Shown here piece after piece: positions 15,077-24,528 of a stretch of DNA of 64,000 nucleotides. Source of the stretch: Rosettibacter sp964572725 (GTDB lineage Bacteria; Bacteroidota; Ignavibacteria; Ignavibacteriales; Melioribacteraceae); assembly GCA_964572725.1 (NCBI GenBank), contig CAZNFW010000008.1, forward strand, positions 16,220 through 80,219, read 5' to 3'. The position numbers and the translations under genes were made by a program. The notes below the pieces were generated by a model. The model worked only from the letters and a program-made list of their open reading frames with translations, did not search any database and was not told the DNA's origin. Position 1 is the first letter of the stretch, and each line of letters begins with the position of its first letter.

Positions 15077-17110
15077 ATGAGTTACGAAAATTTTAATAAT
15101 ACTCATTTAGCAGACCAATTAATTGAGAATAAAAAAGTCTCTGAAACATTATTAAAAGAAAAAGTTGTACTTGTTGGAAATCCAAATGTAGGGAAATCAT
15201 GCATCTTTAATTATTTGAGTGGAATGTATGTTGATGTTTCCAATTTCCCGGGTACTACAATTTCTATTAATAAAAGTTTTTATAAGGGCAAAGAAATTTT
15301 TGATACACCAGGGATTTACGGAGTTTCTTCATTTAACGATGAAGAAAGAGTTGCTAAAGAAATAATTCTTTCATCTGACATAGTTTTAAATGTTGTTAAT
15401 GCACTTCATCTTGAAAGAGATCTTTTTCTTACTCTCCAATTAATCGATATGGGGAAAAGAGTTTCAGTATTGCTAAATTTTTCCGATGAGCTTAAGAAAA
15501 GAAAAATTAAAATAAATACAAAACTTTTGTCAGAATTGCTTGGTGTTGAAGTAATTGAAACTTCTGCAATTTCAAAATATGGATTTGATAAAATTGATTA
15601 TGCAATTCAGAATGCAAGAGTTGGGAAACAACAGCTGGAGTTATATACAGTTCTTCAACAATTAATAGAAAAATCTATACCTCAAGCAGAAGCACTTTTA
15701 ATTCTCGAAGGTGATGAGGAAACTGCACTTAAGCATAATATAAAAATTGATAACTCAGATTCAAGAGAAAAAATTTATATAAGCAGAAGAAACAGAGTAA
15801 ATGATATTGTTGATCAGGTTGAACATGAAGATTCAAAAAAAGGAGAAATATTTAATTTAATTGGAAGAATGTCTTTAAATCCTCTAACAGGGATACCAAT
15901 TCTTTTTGTTATGTTAATTTTAGTTTATTTCTTTGTTGGCGACTTTGTGTCTCAAAGAGTAGTTGATTTTACTGAGAATACGCTCGGAAAAAGATTTTTT
16001 GAATATAACTTGAAATCTTTTGTAGCTGATTATTCTAAATGCAAAATAACAGTAGATTTATTAAACGAGGATAACAAAGTTATTGCTTCAAAAAATTTTT
16101 ATTTCCCTGAGGGGATGAGAAAAAACATTAAGCTCAGAAATGAATTCAAAAATTTATCAAACAATGACTCAGCAGAAATTAATTTTCATTTTTACAATCC
16201 AATTCTTAGACTTCTATTTGGGGAATTCGGAGTCATAACAATGACTACAACCTATCTCCTGTTTCTCTTATTCCCGCTTGTTGTTAGTTTTTATTTTGTT
16301 ATGGCTATATTAGAAGACAGCGGTTATTTACCTCGACTTGCAACCATGCTGGATAGAACATTTAATAGGATTGGATTAAACGGTAAAGCTGTAATTCCAA
16401 TTATTCTTGGTTTTGGATGCATTACAATGGCAAATATTACAACAAGACTTCTTGGCAGTGAACGTGAAAAATCTATCGTAACTGCAATACTTCAGTTCGT
16501 AATTCCTTGTTCTGCACAGTTAGCTGTTATTACAGTTTTATTAAGTGGTGCAGGTTTTACCCCGCTTCTAATTTATGTGTCTGTAATTGGCAGTGTATTA
16601 ATAATACTTTCGACAATTTTGAATAAACTTCTGCCTGGTGAAAGTTCTCCTTTATTAATTGACCTTCCTATCATGAGAATTCCTAAACTAAATAATATTT
16701 TGAAAAAAACTTTTTATAGAAGTTTAGGATTTATGAAAGAAGCTGGTTTCTGGTTTTTTGTTGGTGCATTGGCTGTTGGTTTAATGGAAATTACAGGTTT
16801 ACTTTTTATATGGCAGGATTTACTTGCTCCTATTACCACACACTGGTTAAAATTACCAAAAGAAGCTGCAAATGCTTTTGTTATGGGAATGGTTAGAAGA
16901 GATTTTGGAGCAGCTGGTTTGTTCGATTTAAAACTTACAACGATGCAAATAACTGTTGCAATCATAACTATTACTTTATTTGTTCCGTGCATAGCATCAT
17001 TTGTTGTTATGCTGAAAGAAAGAGGATTGAAAGAAGGAATTTCAATCTGGATTGGGACTTGGATAACGGCATTTTTAATTGGCGGAATTGTTGCACAAAT
17101 CATAGTTTAA
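15077..17110 (+). CDS. feoB: Ferrous iron transporter FeoB with enlarged first periplasmic loop
   Basis: The 677-residue protein has an N-terminal GTPase domain (G1 GNPNVGKS at residues 34-41, G3 DTPG, G4-like NFSD) followed by a membrane part with two Gate repeats. Typical membrane motifs are GFGCITMANITTR and VIPCSAQLAVI. It imports Fe(II). After the first helix (about residue 295) there is an insertion of about 80 residues, polar and beta-rich (CKITVDLLNEDNKV), before the next helix; I do not recognise it from ordinary FeoB. It follows feoA in a fur-feoA-feoB operon. Confidence 0.94.
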   Translation: MSYENFNNTHLADQLIENKKVSETLLKEKVVLVGNPNVGKSCIFNYLSGMYVDVSNFPGTTISINKSFYKGKEIFDTPGIYGVSSFNDEERVAKEIILSSDIVLNVVNALHLERDLFLTLQLIDMGKRVSVLLNFSDELKKRKIKINTKLLSELLGVEVIETSAISKYGFDKIDYAIQNARVGKQQLELYTVLQQLIEKSIPQAEALLILEGDEETALKHNIKIDNSDSREKIYISRRNRVNDIVDQVEHEDSKKGEIFNLIGRMSLNPLTGIPILFVMLILVYFFVGDFVSQRVVDFTENTLGKRFFEYNLKSFVADYSKCKITVDLLNEDNKVIASKNFYFPEGMRKNIKLRNEFKNLSNNDSAEINFHFYNPILRLLFGEFGVITMTTTYLLFLLFPLVVSFYFVMAILEDSGYLPRLATMLDRTFNRIGLNGKAVIPIILGFGCITMANITTRLLGSEREKSIVTAILQFVIPCSAQLAVITVLLSGAGFTPLLIYVSVIGSVLIILSTILNKLLPGESSPLLIDLPIMRIPKLNNILKKTFYRSLGFMKEAGFWFFVGALAVGLMEITGLLFIWQDLLAPITTHWLKLPKEAANAFVMGMVRRDFGAAGLFDLKLTTMQITVAIITITLFVPCIASFVVMLKERGLKEGISIWIGTWITAFLIGGIVAQIIV

Positions 17111-17113
17111 TTT

Positions 17114-17833
17114 ATGAAACAAAAAGACTTGCATAAATATCCTCTTGTATGGCGTAAGGATGATTTCTTTATTAAAATTTATAGTTCAATACCAAATGTT
17201 TCTACAGGAATTCTTCTTACTACGAGCAAAACAACTTTTATAATTGACCCGGGTGATGGAATCCTTAGAGATTTAACTCAAGATGTTGGTGCTGAAACAA
17301 TTCTCAGAGTGTCGGATATTTTTATAAGTCATGGTCATCATGACCATGTTGGAGGTGTATGGTCTCTTTTTACTTATTTGTCTGTTTTAAGAAGAAGACT
17401 CTCACTTTCAATTTATTATCCTGAAGGTTGTGTTGAAATAGAAAGCATTTATAAAGCTTTCAAAGAAGTTTATGGCAAAGAGCTTTCTTATGAGATAATT
17501 CTTAAACCTATTTTTACTGAAAAACAATTTACAAGAAATTCTGTCAGAATAAAGCCATTTAAAGTTAAACACAGAGAAGTAAGTCCCAATGGTGAGTTCA
17601 TTGATGTTCCTTCACTTGGATATAAATTTTTTTACGATACTAAAACTATCTGCTATGGAGGAGATACTGCATATTGCGATAATCTTGTTAAAATGGTAAA
17701 AGGTTCAGATTTGGCAATTATCGAAGCTGGAGCTTATGATGAATCAACTTCTGAACTTCATATGACTATCGAGCAGGCATCAGAAATTGGAAAAACTGCT
17801 AAAGAATTTTTCCTTGTTCATATTCCTCTGTAA
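17114..17833 (+). CDS. Metallo-beta-lactamase-fold hydrolase
   Basis: The 239-residue protein has the metal-binding HGHHDHVGG near residue 74, a further metal ligand in YGGDTAYCD and a late His in FLVHIPL. The layout resembles RNase Z-like and small-molecule lactamase-fold hydrolases. It begins four bases after feoB, so it is probably cotranscribed with iron uptake genes. The substrate cannot be inferred. The protein ends right after the last histidine motif, slightly short of many relatives. Confidence 0.8.
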   Translation: MKQKDLHKYPLVWRKDDFFIKIYSSIPNVSTGILLTTSKTTFIIDPGDGILRDLTQDVGAETILRVSDIFISHGHHDHVGGVWSLFTYLSVLRRRLSLSIYYPEGCVEIESIYKAFKEVYGKELSYEIILKPIFTEKQFTRNSVRIKPFKVKHREVSPNGEFIDVPSLGYKFFYDTKTICYGGDTAYCDNLVKMVKGSDLAIIEAGAYDESTSELHMTIEQASEIGKTAKEFFLVHIPL

Positions 17834-17862
17834 ATTTGCACATCACTAAATCAGAGATTACC

Positions 17863-19653
17863 ATGAAAAAATGTATTATCATTTTTTTATCAATAATTAC
17901 CACAATTACATTTGCACAAAAGAAATGGATTGACCATGAAATAACCCCCCGAGATTTGAAAGCTCATCTTTTCTATTTAGCATCCGATGAAATGAAAGGA
18001 AGATTTACTGGAAGCAATGAAGAAAGAAAAGCTGGAAATTATATTAAAGAACAGTTCGTTGCATATGGATTAAAACCACTTTTTAATAACTCATATTTTC
18101 AGGAATTTCCATTTATTGAAAGAATAGAATTAACCAGCAACAATTCTGTTTTAATTCAAACACCTAATTCTTCAAAAAAATTAATAATCAAAAAAGATTT
18201 TATTACTGCTCCATTTTCTGGAAACGGCAAAGCAAAGGCAAATGTTATTTTTGCAGGATATGGAATTTCTGCGCCTGAACTTAATTATGATGATTATGAT
18301 AAAATAAATATGAATGGAAAAATAGTTATCGTTTTAAGGTCGAATCCAGAGCATGACAGTGCAAAATCTGAATTCGAGAAATATTCTTCTCTTAGATACA
18401 AAGCAACAAAAGCGAAGGAGAAAGGGGCAGCTGCAATCATTTTTATAAATCAAAATAAAGATGAAGATGAATTTATTCATCTTCGATATGATGGTGCACC
18501 GGGAATTAAAAATTTCTCAGTTGTTCAGATTAAAAGAGAAGTTATTGAAAAAATTTTAGAACAAGAAGGATTAAATCTTTCAGAAATTCAACAACAAATT
18601 GACTCGCAAAAAAAACCGCACTCTATCGAATTAAATAATATCACTGTTTCAATCATAACAGAGGTAAAAGAAATCGAAAAGAAAGCAAGAAATGTTGCAG
18701 GTTATCTGGAAGGTAACAGTCCGAATCTAAAAAATGAATATTTAATAATCGGTGCACATTATGACCATCTTGGAATTGACCAGTTATTATCTTCCTCGTT
18801 ATATAAAGGCAAAGATAAACAAATTCACAATGGTGCGGATGATAATGCTTCTGGAACTTCCGGTTTGCTTGAACTTGCTGAAAAATTTAGTTCAATTAAA
18901 GATTCACTTAAAAGAAGTGTTATTTTTATAGCTTTTTCTGGTGAAGAATTAGGAATACTTGGCTCTACCTATTTTACTAATAATTTGCCAATACCGAAAG
19001 AAAACATTGCTGCAATGTTAAATTTAGACATGGTGGGCAGACTGGATTCTGAAAAAAAGCTTACAGTTATTGGAGCTGGAACATCATCAAAATGGAAAGA
19101 TTTACTCAATAGAAATAATAAATACAATTTCGTGTTGAACTTAAGTGATGCTGGTTCAGGAGGCAGTGACCATCAAGCATTTCTAAATAAAAATATTCCA
19201 GTTCTTTTCTTCTTTACTGGAATACATTCAGATTATCATAAACCTACTGACGATGTCGATAAAATCAATTATGAAGGTCAATCTGAAGTAATAAAATTTG
19301 TGTTTGATATTGCAAATGAAATTCAAAATTATGATTCAAAAATAGATTTTGTAAAAGTTGCCGAAACTGTAAATAGAACTTCTGCTCGTTCGAGAGTAAC
19401 AGCAGGAACAATACCCGAATTTGGTTATAATGGTGAGGGTTATAAAATTTCTGGAGTTACTGAAGGAGGTCCAGCTGAAAAAGCCGGATTAAAAAGCGGT
19501 GATGTTATTATAAAATTTGGTTCTAAAAAAATCAGCAATATTTATGATTTCATGTATGCCATTTCAAACTATAAACCGGGTGATAAAGTAAATGTGACAG
19601 TTTTACGAGAAAACAAAGAATTCACTTTTGAAGTCGAATTAATCGAAAAGTAA
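17863..19653 (+). CDS. Secreted M28-family zinc peptidase with PA and PDZ domains
   Basis: I use the ATG at 17863, which starts a signal peptide (MKKCIIIFLSIITTITFAQ); an upstream TTG at 17836 adds nine residues and is less likely. After a PA-like domain (about residues 100-240) comes the M28 catalytic domain with the zinc motifs GAHYDHLG, ADDNASG, SGEELG, DMVGR and SDHQAF, all ligands present. A PDZ domain closes the protein (about 505-596; GGPAEKAGLKSGDVI). It should be an aminopeptidase in the periplasm or outside. The stop codon touches a 15-bp inverted repeat. Confidence 0.92.
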   Translation: MKKCIIIFLSIITTITFAQKKWIDHEITPRDLKAHLFYLASDEMKGRFTGSNEERKAGNYIKEQFVAYGLKPLFNNSYFQEFPFIERIELTSNNSVLIQTPNSSKKLIIKKDFITAPFSGNGKAKANVIFAGYGISAPELNYDDYDKINMNGKIVIVLRSNPEHDSAKSEFEKYSSLRYKATKAKEKGAAAIIFINQNKDEDEFIHLRYDGAPGIKNFSVVQIKREVIEKILEQEGLNLSEIQQQIDSQKKPHSIELNNITVSIITEVKEIEKKARNVAGYLEGNSPNLKNEYLIIGAHYDHLGIDQLLSSSLYKGKDKQIHNGADDNASGTSGLLELAEKFSSIKDSLKRSVIFIAFSGEELGILGSTYFTNNLPIPKENIAAMLNLDMVGRLDSEKKLTVIGAGTSSKWKDLLNRNNKYNFVLNLSDAGSGGSDHQAFLNKNIPVLFFFTGIHSDYHKPTDDVDKINYEGQSEVIKFVFDIANEIQNYDSKIDFVKVAETVNRTSARSRVTAGTIPEFGYNGEGYKISGVTEGGPAEKAGLKSGDVIIKFGSKKISNIYDFMYAISNYKPGDKVNVTVLRENKEFTFEVELIEK

Positions 19654-19751
19654 AAGGCTGTCTAAAAAAATTTACATTTATTCTCTGTAATACCAATTAA
19701 AATGAATGTTATCAGCGTTTTATATTTTTATTTTACTTTTAGACAGCCTTT
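19653..19751. mobile_element. MITE-like element (copy A) between convergent genes
   Basis: Perfect 15-base inverted ends AAAGGCTGTCTAAAA (19653-19667) and its complement (19737-19751) enclose 69 bases of AT-rich non-coding DNA. The ends match the GGnTGnCTAAAAAGTAA family seen at three other places in this window. It fills the gap between the convergent M28 and chemoreceptor genes and may also act as a bidirectional terminator. There is no coding capacity. Confidence 0.55.
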
Positions 19752-19757
19752 AACATA

Positions 19758-22010
19758 TTAAGCATTAACACTTTCGAGCATAAATTTTTCTTTGGAGTAA
19801 GATAAAGCTTTTTCTCCAATCTTAAATTTGCTAAATAAATCTTCAAGATTAGAAGTTAACCTTGCAAGATTATTTGCTGCACTTGCAATTTGTCCTGTAC
19901 TTGCTGTGCTTTGTTCCGTAACACTTGAAATATTTTCGATGTTCTTACTTATTTCATCAGCAGAAATTGATTGTTCTTGACTTGAAGCAACGATATTGTC
20001 AATTAAATCGGATACAGCTTTAGCAGACTTATAAATTTCCTGAAGTGTCATATCAATTTCTTCTGTTAATTTCATTCCTTCATAAACAGAAGATTTAGCA
20101 TTTGCCATCGATTTATCAGCTTCTTTAACTTCTTGTTGAATTGATTTAATTGTTTCGGCAATTTCTTTGGTAGCTTTGGTAGTTCTTTCAGCAAGTTTTC
20201 TAACCTCATCAGCAACAACTGCAAAACCTCTTCCCTGTTCACCTGCTCTTGCGGCTTCAATAGCTGCATTCAAAGCAAGCAAATTAGTTTGATTGGCAAT
20301 ATCATCGATTACTTTTGTAATTTCTCCTATCTGATCAGTTTTATTTGTAAGTGAAGCTATAATTTGTGCAGTTTCCTGCGAAGCTTGAACAATCTTATTC
20401 ATTCCTTCTTTTGTTTCGTAGGTTTTTTCTGTTCCCTGTTTCGCTGCCTGACTTGATTTCTGGGACATCTGTGCTACTTCTGTTATGTTTTTTGACATAT
20501 CAATTATTGCTCTTGTCATATGCTCGATTGAACGAGATACTTCATTAACCTGAATATTTTGTTCCTGTGCACCTGCAGCCATTTCTTCTGAAGAAGAAGA
20601 TATTTGTTCTGCCGCACTTGCTGTAGATTGAATTGCTTCTTTAACATTTCCAAGTGCACTTCTTAATTCTATTATCATTTTATTTATCTTCAATCCTAAT
20701 TCATACAATTCATCATTTTTTAATTCAAGTTCTTCTGTAAAATCACCATTAGCTAACTTTTCAATAATTTCAACAATCGGTTTTATTTGTTCTTTTAAAT
20801 ATTCTTTGTTCTTTTCTTCTACTTCTCTTAAATCTGTAAAGAATACAAAACTACCGTCAATTTCTTTTCTGCTGTTATAAATTGGTCCAGATTGAACAAG
20901 CACAGGAATATCATCACCATTTCTGTTTCTTAATAATATTTTTTCACCTTTAATAAAAATTCCTTCAACTGCTCTTCTGCTTACAGAGTCAGTACCAAAT
21001 ACTTCTTTAACTTTCAACTTACCCATAATTTCTTCTGGACTTTTATTAAATCCAACTATATCACAAGCAGCCTGATTAATAAATCTTATAGTTAAATCTT
21101 TATCAACTATAAAAAATGCACCATTGACACCAGTTTGAAAACTTGTAGCTCGTGCAATCTCATCTTTAATTTTTCTTATCATAGTTTCAAAAGATAAATA
21201 AAGATTTCCTATTTCATCTTTACTGTTTATACTCTTAAGTGCAAAATCATAATTGCCTTTAATTATCTCTTTAGCACCTGCATCTAATAAAACTATTGGG
21301 TCAATAATAATTTTTCTTATAACCGGAATCAGCACTAAAATGATAACTGTTGTTATAAAAATAAAAATAAGTGTTTTTGTTTTTGCATCTGATATTGAAC
21401 TTAGTGTAGCTTGGTTAAATTGTGAAGCCTTTTCGTCGTAAATATTGACAAGTTCTTTTAAGTTCAATTTTGCAGTATCGAATTTTTTCAAAGCTTCGAC
21501 TGATAAATCATTACATTTTTTTCTCAACTCTATTAACTCTCTATTTTTCTCTTGATCTAAATTTTGCGATTCTAAGTTATCTATCTTTCTTTGTAAATCT
21601 ATAACTGCTCGATGAGTTTCCTTCCAGCTGTTCCAATCATTTACAAATTTTTGCCATATTTGATTTTCTTTTTCATCTTTCTTTAATGATTCAAAAATTT
21701 TCCATGCATCCTCAGCTCTTTTAAAAGCAGCAGGGATGGATTCATAAATAGATTGACGAACTTTTTCGTCTTTTAAATCCTGATTCAATAATCCTCTCTC
21801 AGCAGCTAATACAGAAGTTTCTGCTTGATATAGAGTTATAAGTGATTGTACACCTGGTAATATTTCGTAGCCTAAAGTTCTAACAACTACTTCTTCTTGA
21901 TCCAAATTTCTATATGCCAAATAAGCATTTATACCTGTAATAATAGCAACAATAGCAATTACTATTACTGTTTTGTAAATAATTTTTAAGTCATTAAATT
22001 TTTTCAGCAT
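19758..22010 (-). CDS. Methyl-accepting chemotaxis protein with PAS domain
   Basis: The 750-residue protein has a membrane helix near the N-terminus (residues 12-32), a helical periplasmic domain, a second helix at about 213-235, a HAMP domain to about 285, a PAS domain (about 290-395; GAFFIVDKDLTIRFINQAA) and a long signalling coiled coil. The hairpin tip is present (NLLALNAAIEAARAGEQGRG), so it can bind CheA/CheW. A GGAGGT site precedes the ATG. It reports an external or redox signal to motility. No other chemotaxis gene is in the window. Confidence 0.95.
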   Translation of the reverse strand: MLKKFNDLKIIYKTVIVIAIVAIITGINAYLAYRNLDQEEVVVRTLGYEILPGVQSLITLYQAETSVLAAERGLLNQDLKDEKVRQSIYESIPAAFKRAEDAWKIFESLKKDEKENQIWQKFVNDWNSWKETHRAVIDLQRKIDNLESQNLDQEKNRELIELRKKCNDLSVEALKKFDTAKLNLKELVNIYDEKASQFNQATLSSISDAKTKTLIFIFITTVIILVLIPVIRKIIIDPIVLLDAGAKEIIKGNYDFALKSINSKDEIGNLYLSFETMIRKIKDEIARATSFQTGVNGAFFIVDKDLTIRFINQAACDIVGFNKSPEEIMGKLKVKEVFGTDSVSRRAVEGIFIKGEKILLRNRNGDDIPVLVQSGPIYNSRKEIDGSFVFFTDLREVEEKNKEYLKEQIKPIVEIIEKLANGDFTEELELKNDELYELGLKINKMIIELRSALGNVKEAIQSTASAAEQISSSSEEMAAGAQEQNIQVNEVSRSIEHMTRAIIDMSKNITEVAQMSQKSSQAAKQGTEKTYETKEGMNKIVQASQETAQIIASLTNKTDQIGEITKVIDDIANQTNLLALNAAIEAARAGEQGRGFAVVADEVRKLAERTTKATKEIAETIKSIQQEVKEADKSMANAKSSVYEGMKLTEEIDMTLQEIYKSAKAVSDLIDNIVASSQEQSISADEISKNIENISSVTEQSTASTGQIASAANNLARLTSNLEDLFSKFKIGEKALSYSKEKFMLESVNA

Positions 22011-22111
22011 ATTACCTCCAATTAGACAAAAAACATTAATTCTATCTTTATTATCGAGAAGGAAAATAATTTTTGAATAGTTTTATAAAAATATTTTAGT
22101 CAGGCGAGAAA

Positions 22112-22666
22112 TTAATCCCAGGGATTTCTTTTGTATAAATTATTTAATGGATGCAATTCTTTTTTACCATCAACAAAAACTGCAACCCATTCTGCTAATC
22201 TTTTGCCTAATCTTTTACAGGATTCAATTTCTTTTTCCTGTCGTGGTTCGCCAGCTTGAGTTGCTCCATAATGAGCTGTAAATTGCTTTCCAGAATAATC
22301 AGTAACACCAAATACTAAGAAGCCATAGTTTATCATAATATTCAAAAGAGTTTGACAGGTTAATTCAGCTCCTCCTCCCCATCCACCTTGAGAACTAAAT
22401 GCACAACCAATTTTACCATCTAATTTTTGCCAGTATGGAAGTAAATCTTCCCAGAATTTTTTCATTTCAGATGCTACTGTACCAAGATAAGTTGGAGAAC
22501 CAAGAGCCAGACCATCGCACCAAAGAATATCATCTTTATTTGATTCATAAATTGATTTAAGACGTACTTCAGTATCAGGAACTTCTTTTGCCCCTTCAGC
22601 AACAAATTCTGCCATTTTTTTTGTATGTCCTTCATTAGAATAATACAGAACTAAAACCTTGCCCAT
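22112..22666 (-). CDS. Flavodoxin-like / WrbA-type NAD(P)H:quinone oxidoreductase
   Basis: The 184-residue protein shows a flavodoxin fold: YYSNEGHTKKMAE binds the FMN phosphate, GSPTYLGTVASEMKKFWE the isoalloxazine edge, and FSSQGGWGGG is the conserved glycine turn. WrbA-like proteins reduce quinones by two electrons. It follows nuoF by 35 bases and may be cotranscribed with the complex I genes. An iron-sulfur flavoprotein or plain flavodoxin role is the alternative. Confidence 0.82.
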   Translation of the reverse strand: MGKVLVLYYSNEGHTKKMAEFVAEGAKEVPDTEVRLKSIYESNKDDILWCDGLALGSPTYLGTVASEMKKFWEDLLPYWQKLDGKIGCAFSSQGGWGGGAELTCQTLLNIMINYGFLVFGVTDYSGKQFTAHYGATQAGEPRQEKEIESCKRLGKRLAEWVAVFVDGKKELHPLNNLYKRNPWD

Positions 22667-22701
22667 AGAACTGTTGAAATTTTTGAGATTTAAGAATTTC
22701 T

Positions 22702-24024
22702 TTATGAAAGAGGAAATTTAGTATATCTCATTGAATGAACTTTATTCTGTACAGGAATTTTAACTTCTTTTTTAACATACTTTTCAAATTCATCTCTAAA
22801 TCTTTGAATCATAAATTTAACCGGCCATGCTGCTGCATCTCCAAGTGCACAAATTGTATTTCCCTCGATATTATTTGCAACGCTGATTAATAAATCAAGA
22901 TCTTTCGATGTTCCATTACCTTCTGCAATTCTACTAAGAATTTTTTCCATCCATCCAGTTCCTTCACGACAAGGAGTGCACTGTCCACAACTTTCATGGT
23001 GATAAAAATGAGTAATTCTCAAAAGTACTTTTAATAAATCTGTATCTTCATCCATAACAATTACTCCTGCTGTGCCGATTGCAGAACCTGCTGCTTTAAG
23101 AGATTCTGCATCCATTCTAACACCCTCAATTTGGTCACCTCTTAATGGCGGCATTGAAGTACCACCTGGTATTATGCATTTAATTTTTTTATTTCCTATC
23201 ACTCCCCCGGCATAATTATAAATTAAATCTGTAAGTAAAATTCCTGTAGGTAACTCATAAACTCCAGGTTTGTTAACATGCCCACTGACTCCATAAAGTA
23301 AGGTACCGGGATGTTTTGGTGCTCCAATTTTTGAAAACCATTCCCATCCTTTTGAAATTATAGGTGGAATATTTGTAATAGTTTCAACATTATTAATTGT
23401 AGTTGGACAACCCCACAAACCACGCTGGGCTGGAAAAGGCGGTTTTACTCGCGGATAACCTCTCAAACCTTCAATAGAATTCATTAATGAAGATTCTTCG
23501 CCGCAAATATAAGCTCCAGCTCCTTTATGAATATAAAGATTGCAAAAAAATTCAGTTCCAAAATTAGATTTCATTTTCTCACCGAGAAAACCTCTTGCAT
23601 ATGCAGTATCAATTGCTTTCTGCATCAACTTAATCCATTTATGATATTCTCCACGAATATAAAGATATGCTGTTTGAGCACCAATAGCATAACAGGTAAT
23701 AATTGCTCCTTCAATCAATTGAAAAGGATTATATTCAAAAATCTGTCTATCTTTAAATGAACCGGGCTCGCTTTCATCGCCATTTATACATAAATATTTT
23801 GGTTTATCAGTAGTTTTTGGCATAAAGCTCCACTTCAAACCTGTTAAGAATGCAGCACCTCCTCTTCCTCTCAATCCAGATTTTTTTACCTGGTCAATAA
23901 TATCATCAGGTGACTGCGAAAATGCTTTTTTTGCAGCTTCAAATCCGCCATGTGAAAGATAAACTTCTATATTATCTAAATTAGGAATTTCAGGTAGAAC
24001 TATTCTTTCCATTCTATTACTCAT
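22702..24024 (-). CDS. nuoF: NADH-quinone oxidoreductase subunit F
   Basis: This 440-residue subunit carries the NADH site (GLRGRGGAAFLTGLKW), the FMN site (GAGAYICGEESSLMNSIEG) and the N3 [4Fe-4S] ligands (SCGQCTPCREG and ICALGDAAAW). It oxidises NADH at the tip of complex I, next to NuoE. It overlaps nuoE by four bases. In this window it is the last nuo gene, with nuoG to nuoN absent. Confidence 0.97.
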   Translation of the reverse strand: MSNRMERIVLPEIPNLDNIEVYLSHGGFEAAKKAFSQSPDDIIDQVKKSGLRGRGGAAFLTGLKWSFMPKTTDKPKYLCINGDESEPGSFKDRQIFEYNPFQLIEGAIITCYAIGAQTAYLYIRGEYHKWIKLMQKAIDTAYARGFLGEKMKSNFGTEFFCNLYIHKGAGAYICGEESSLMNSIEGLRGYPRVKPPFPAQRGLWGCPTTINNVETITNIPPIISKGWEWFSKIGAPKHPGTLLYGVSGHVNKPGVYELPTGILLTDLIYNYAGGVIGNKKIKCIIPGGTSMPPLRGDQIEGVRMDAESLKAAGSAIGTAGVIVMDEDTDLLKVLLRITHFYHHESCGQCTPCREGTGWMEKILSRIAEGNGTSKDLDLLISVANNIEGNTICALGDAAAWPVKFMIQRFRDEFEKYVKKEVKIPVQNKVHSMRYTKFPLS

Positions 24025-24500
24025 TGATTTGAAAGTGAATTTAATATTTCTTCTACTTTTTCTTTAGTCAAATTTTCATAGTAATCTTCATTTATTGCAA
24101 TCATAGGTGCATAACCGCAGGCTCCCATACATTCTACTTCTTCTAATGAAAATTTACCATCAGGTGTAACTTCCATATGATTAATCCCAAGTTTACTTTT
24201 AATTAAATCCCAGATTTCATATGCACCCCTAAGCATACACGATACATTCGTACAAACCTGAATATGATACTTACCAACAGGTTTAGTATGAAACATTGTA
24301 TAAAAAGTTACAACACTTAAAACATCTACTTTACCAATACCAAGTACATTTGCGATTTCTTCCATAACCTCGTTAGTAATATAGCCATTCTGTTCCTGTG
24401 CTATATAAATTGCAGGCATTACTGCTGCAAGAGATGTTGGATATTTTTTTCTTGCTTCTTCTATTCTTTTAAGATTTTCTTCGGTGAATTTAAAACTCAT
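24021..24500 (-). CDS. nuoE: NADH-quinone oxidoreductase subunit E
   Basis: The chosen ATG at 24500 has AAGG nine bases upstream; an earlier ATG at 24527 would touch the nuoD stop. The 159-residue product has the thioredoxin-like [2Fe-2S] fold, with ligands in CTNVSC and CMGACGYAP. It passes electrons beside NuoF in the NADH-oxidising module. The order nuoD-nuoE-nuoF is standard. Confidence 0.95.
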   Translation of the reverse strand: MSFKFTEENLKRIEEARKKYPTSLAAVMPAIYIAQEQNGYITNEVMEEIANVLGIGKVDVLSVVTFYTMFHTKPVGKYHIQVCTNVSCMLRGAYEIWDLIKSKLGINHMEVTPDGKFSLEEVECMGACGYAPMIAINEDYYENLTKEKVEEILNSLSNQ

Positions 24501-24528
24501 ATTAGACCTTATAGCATTAACTAACAAT

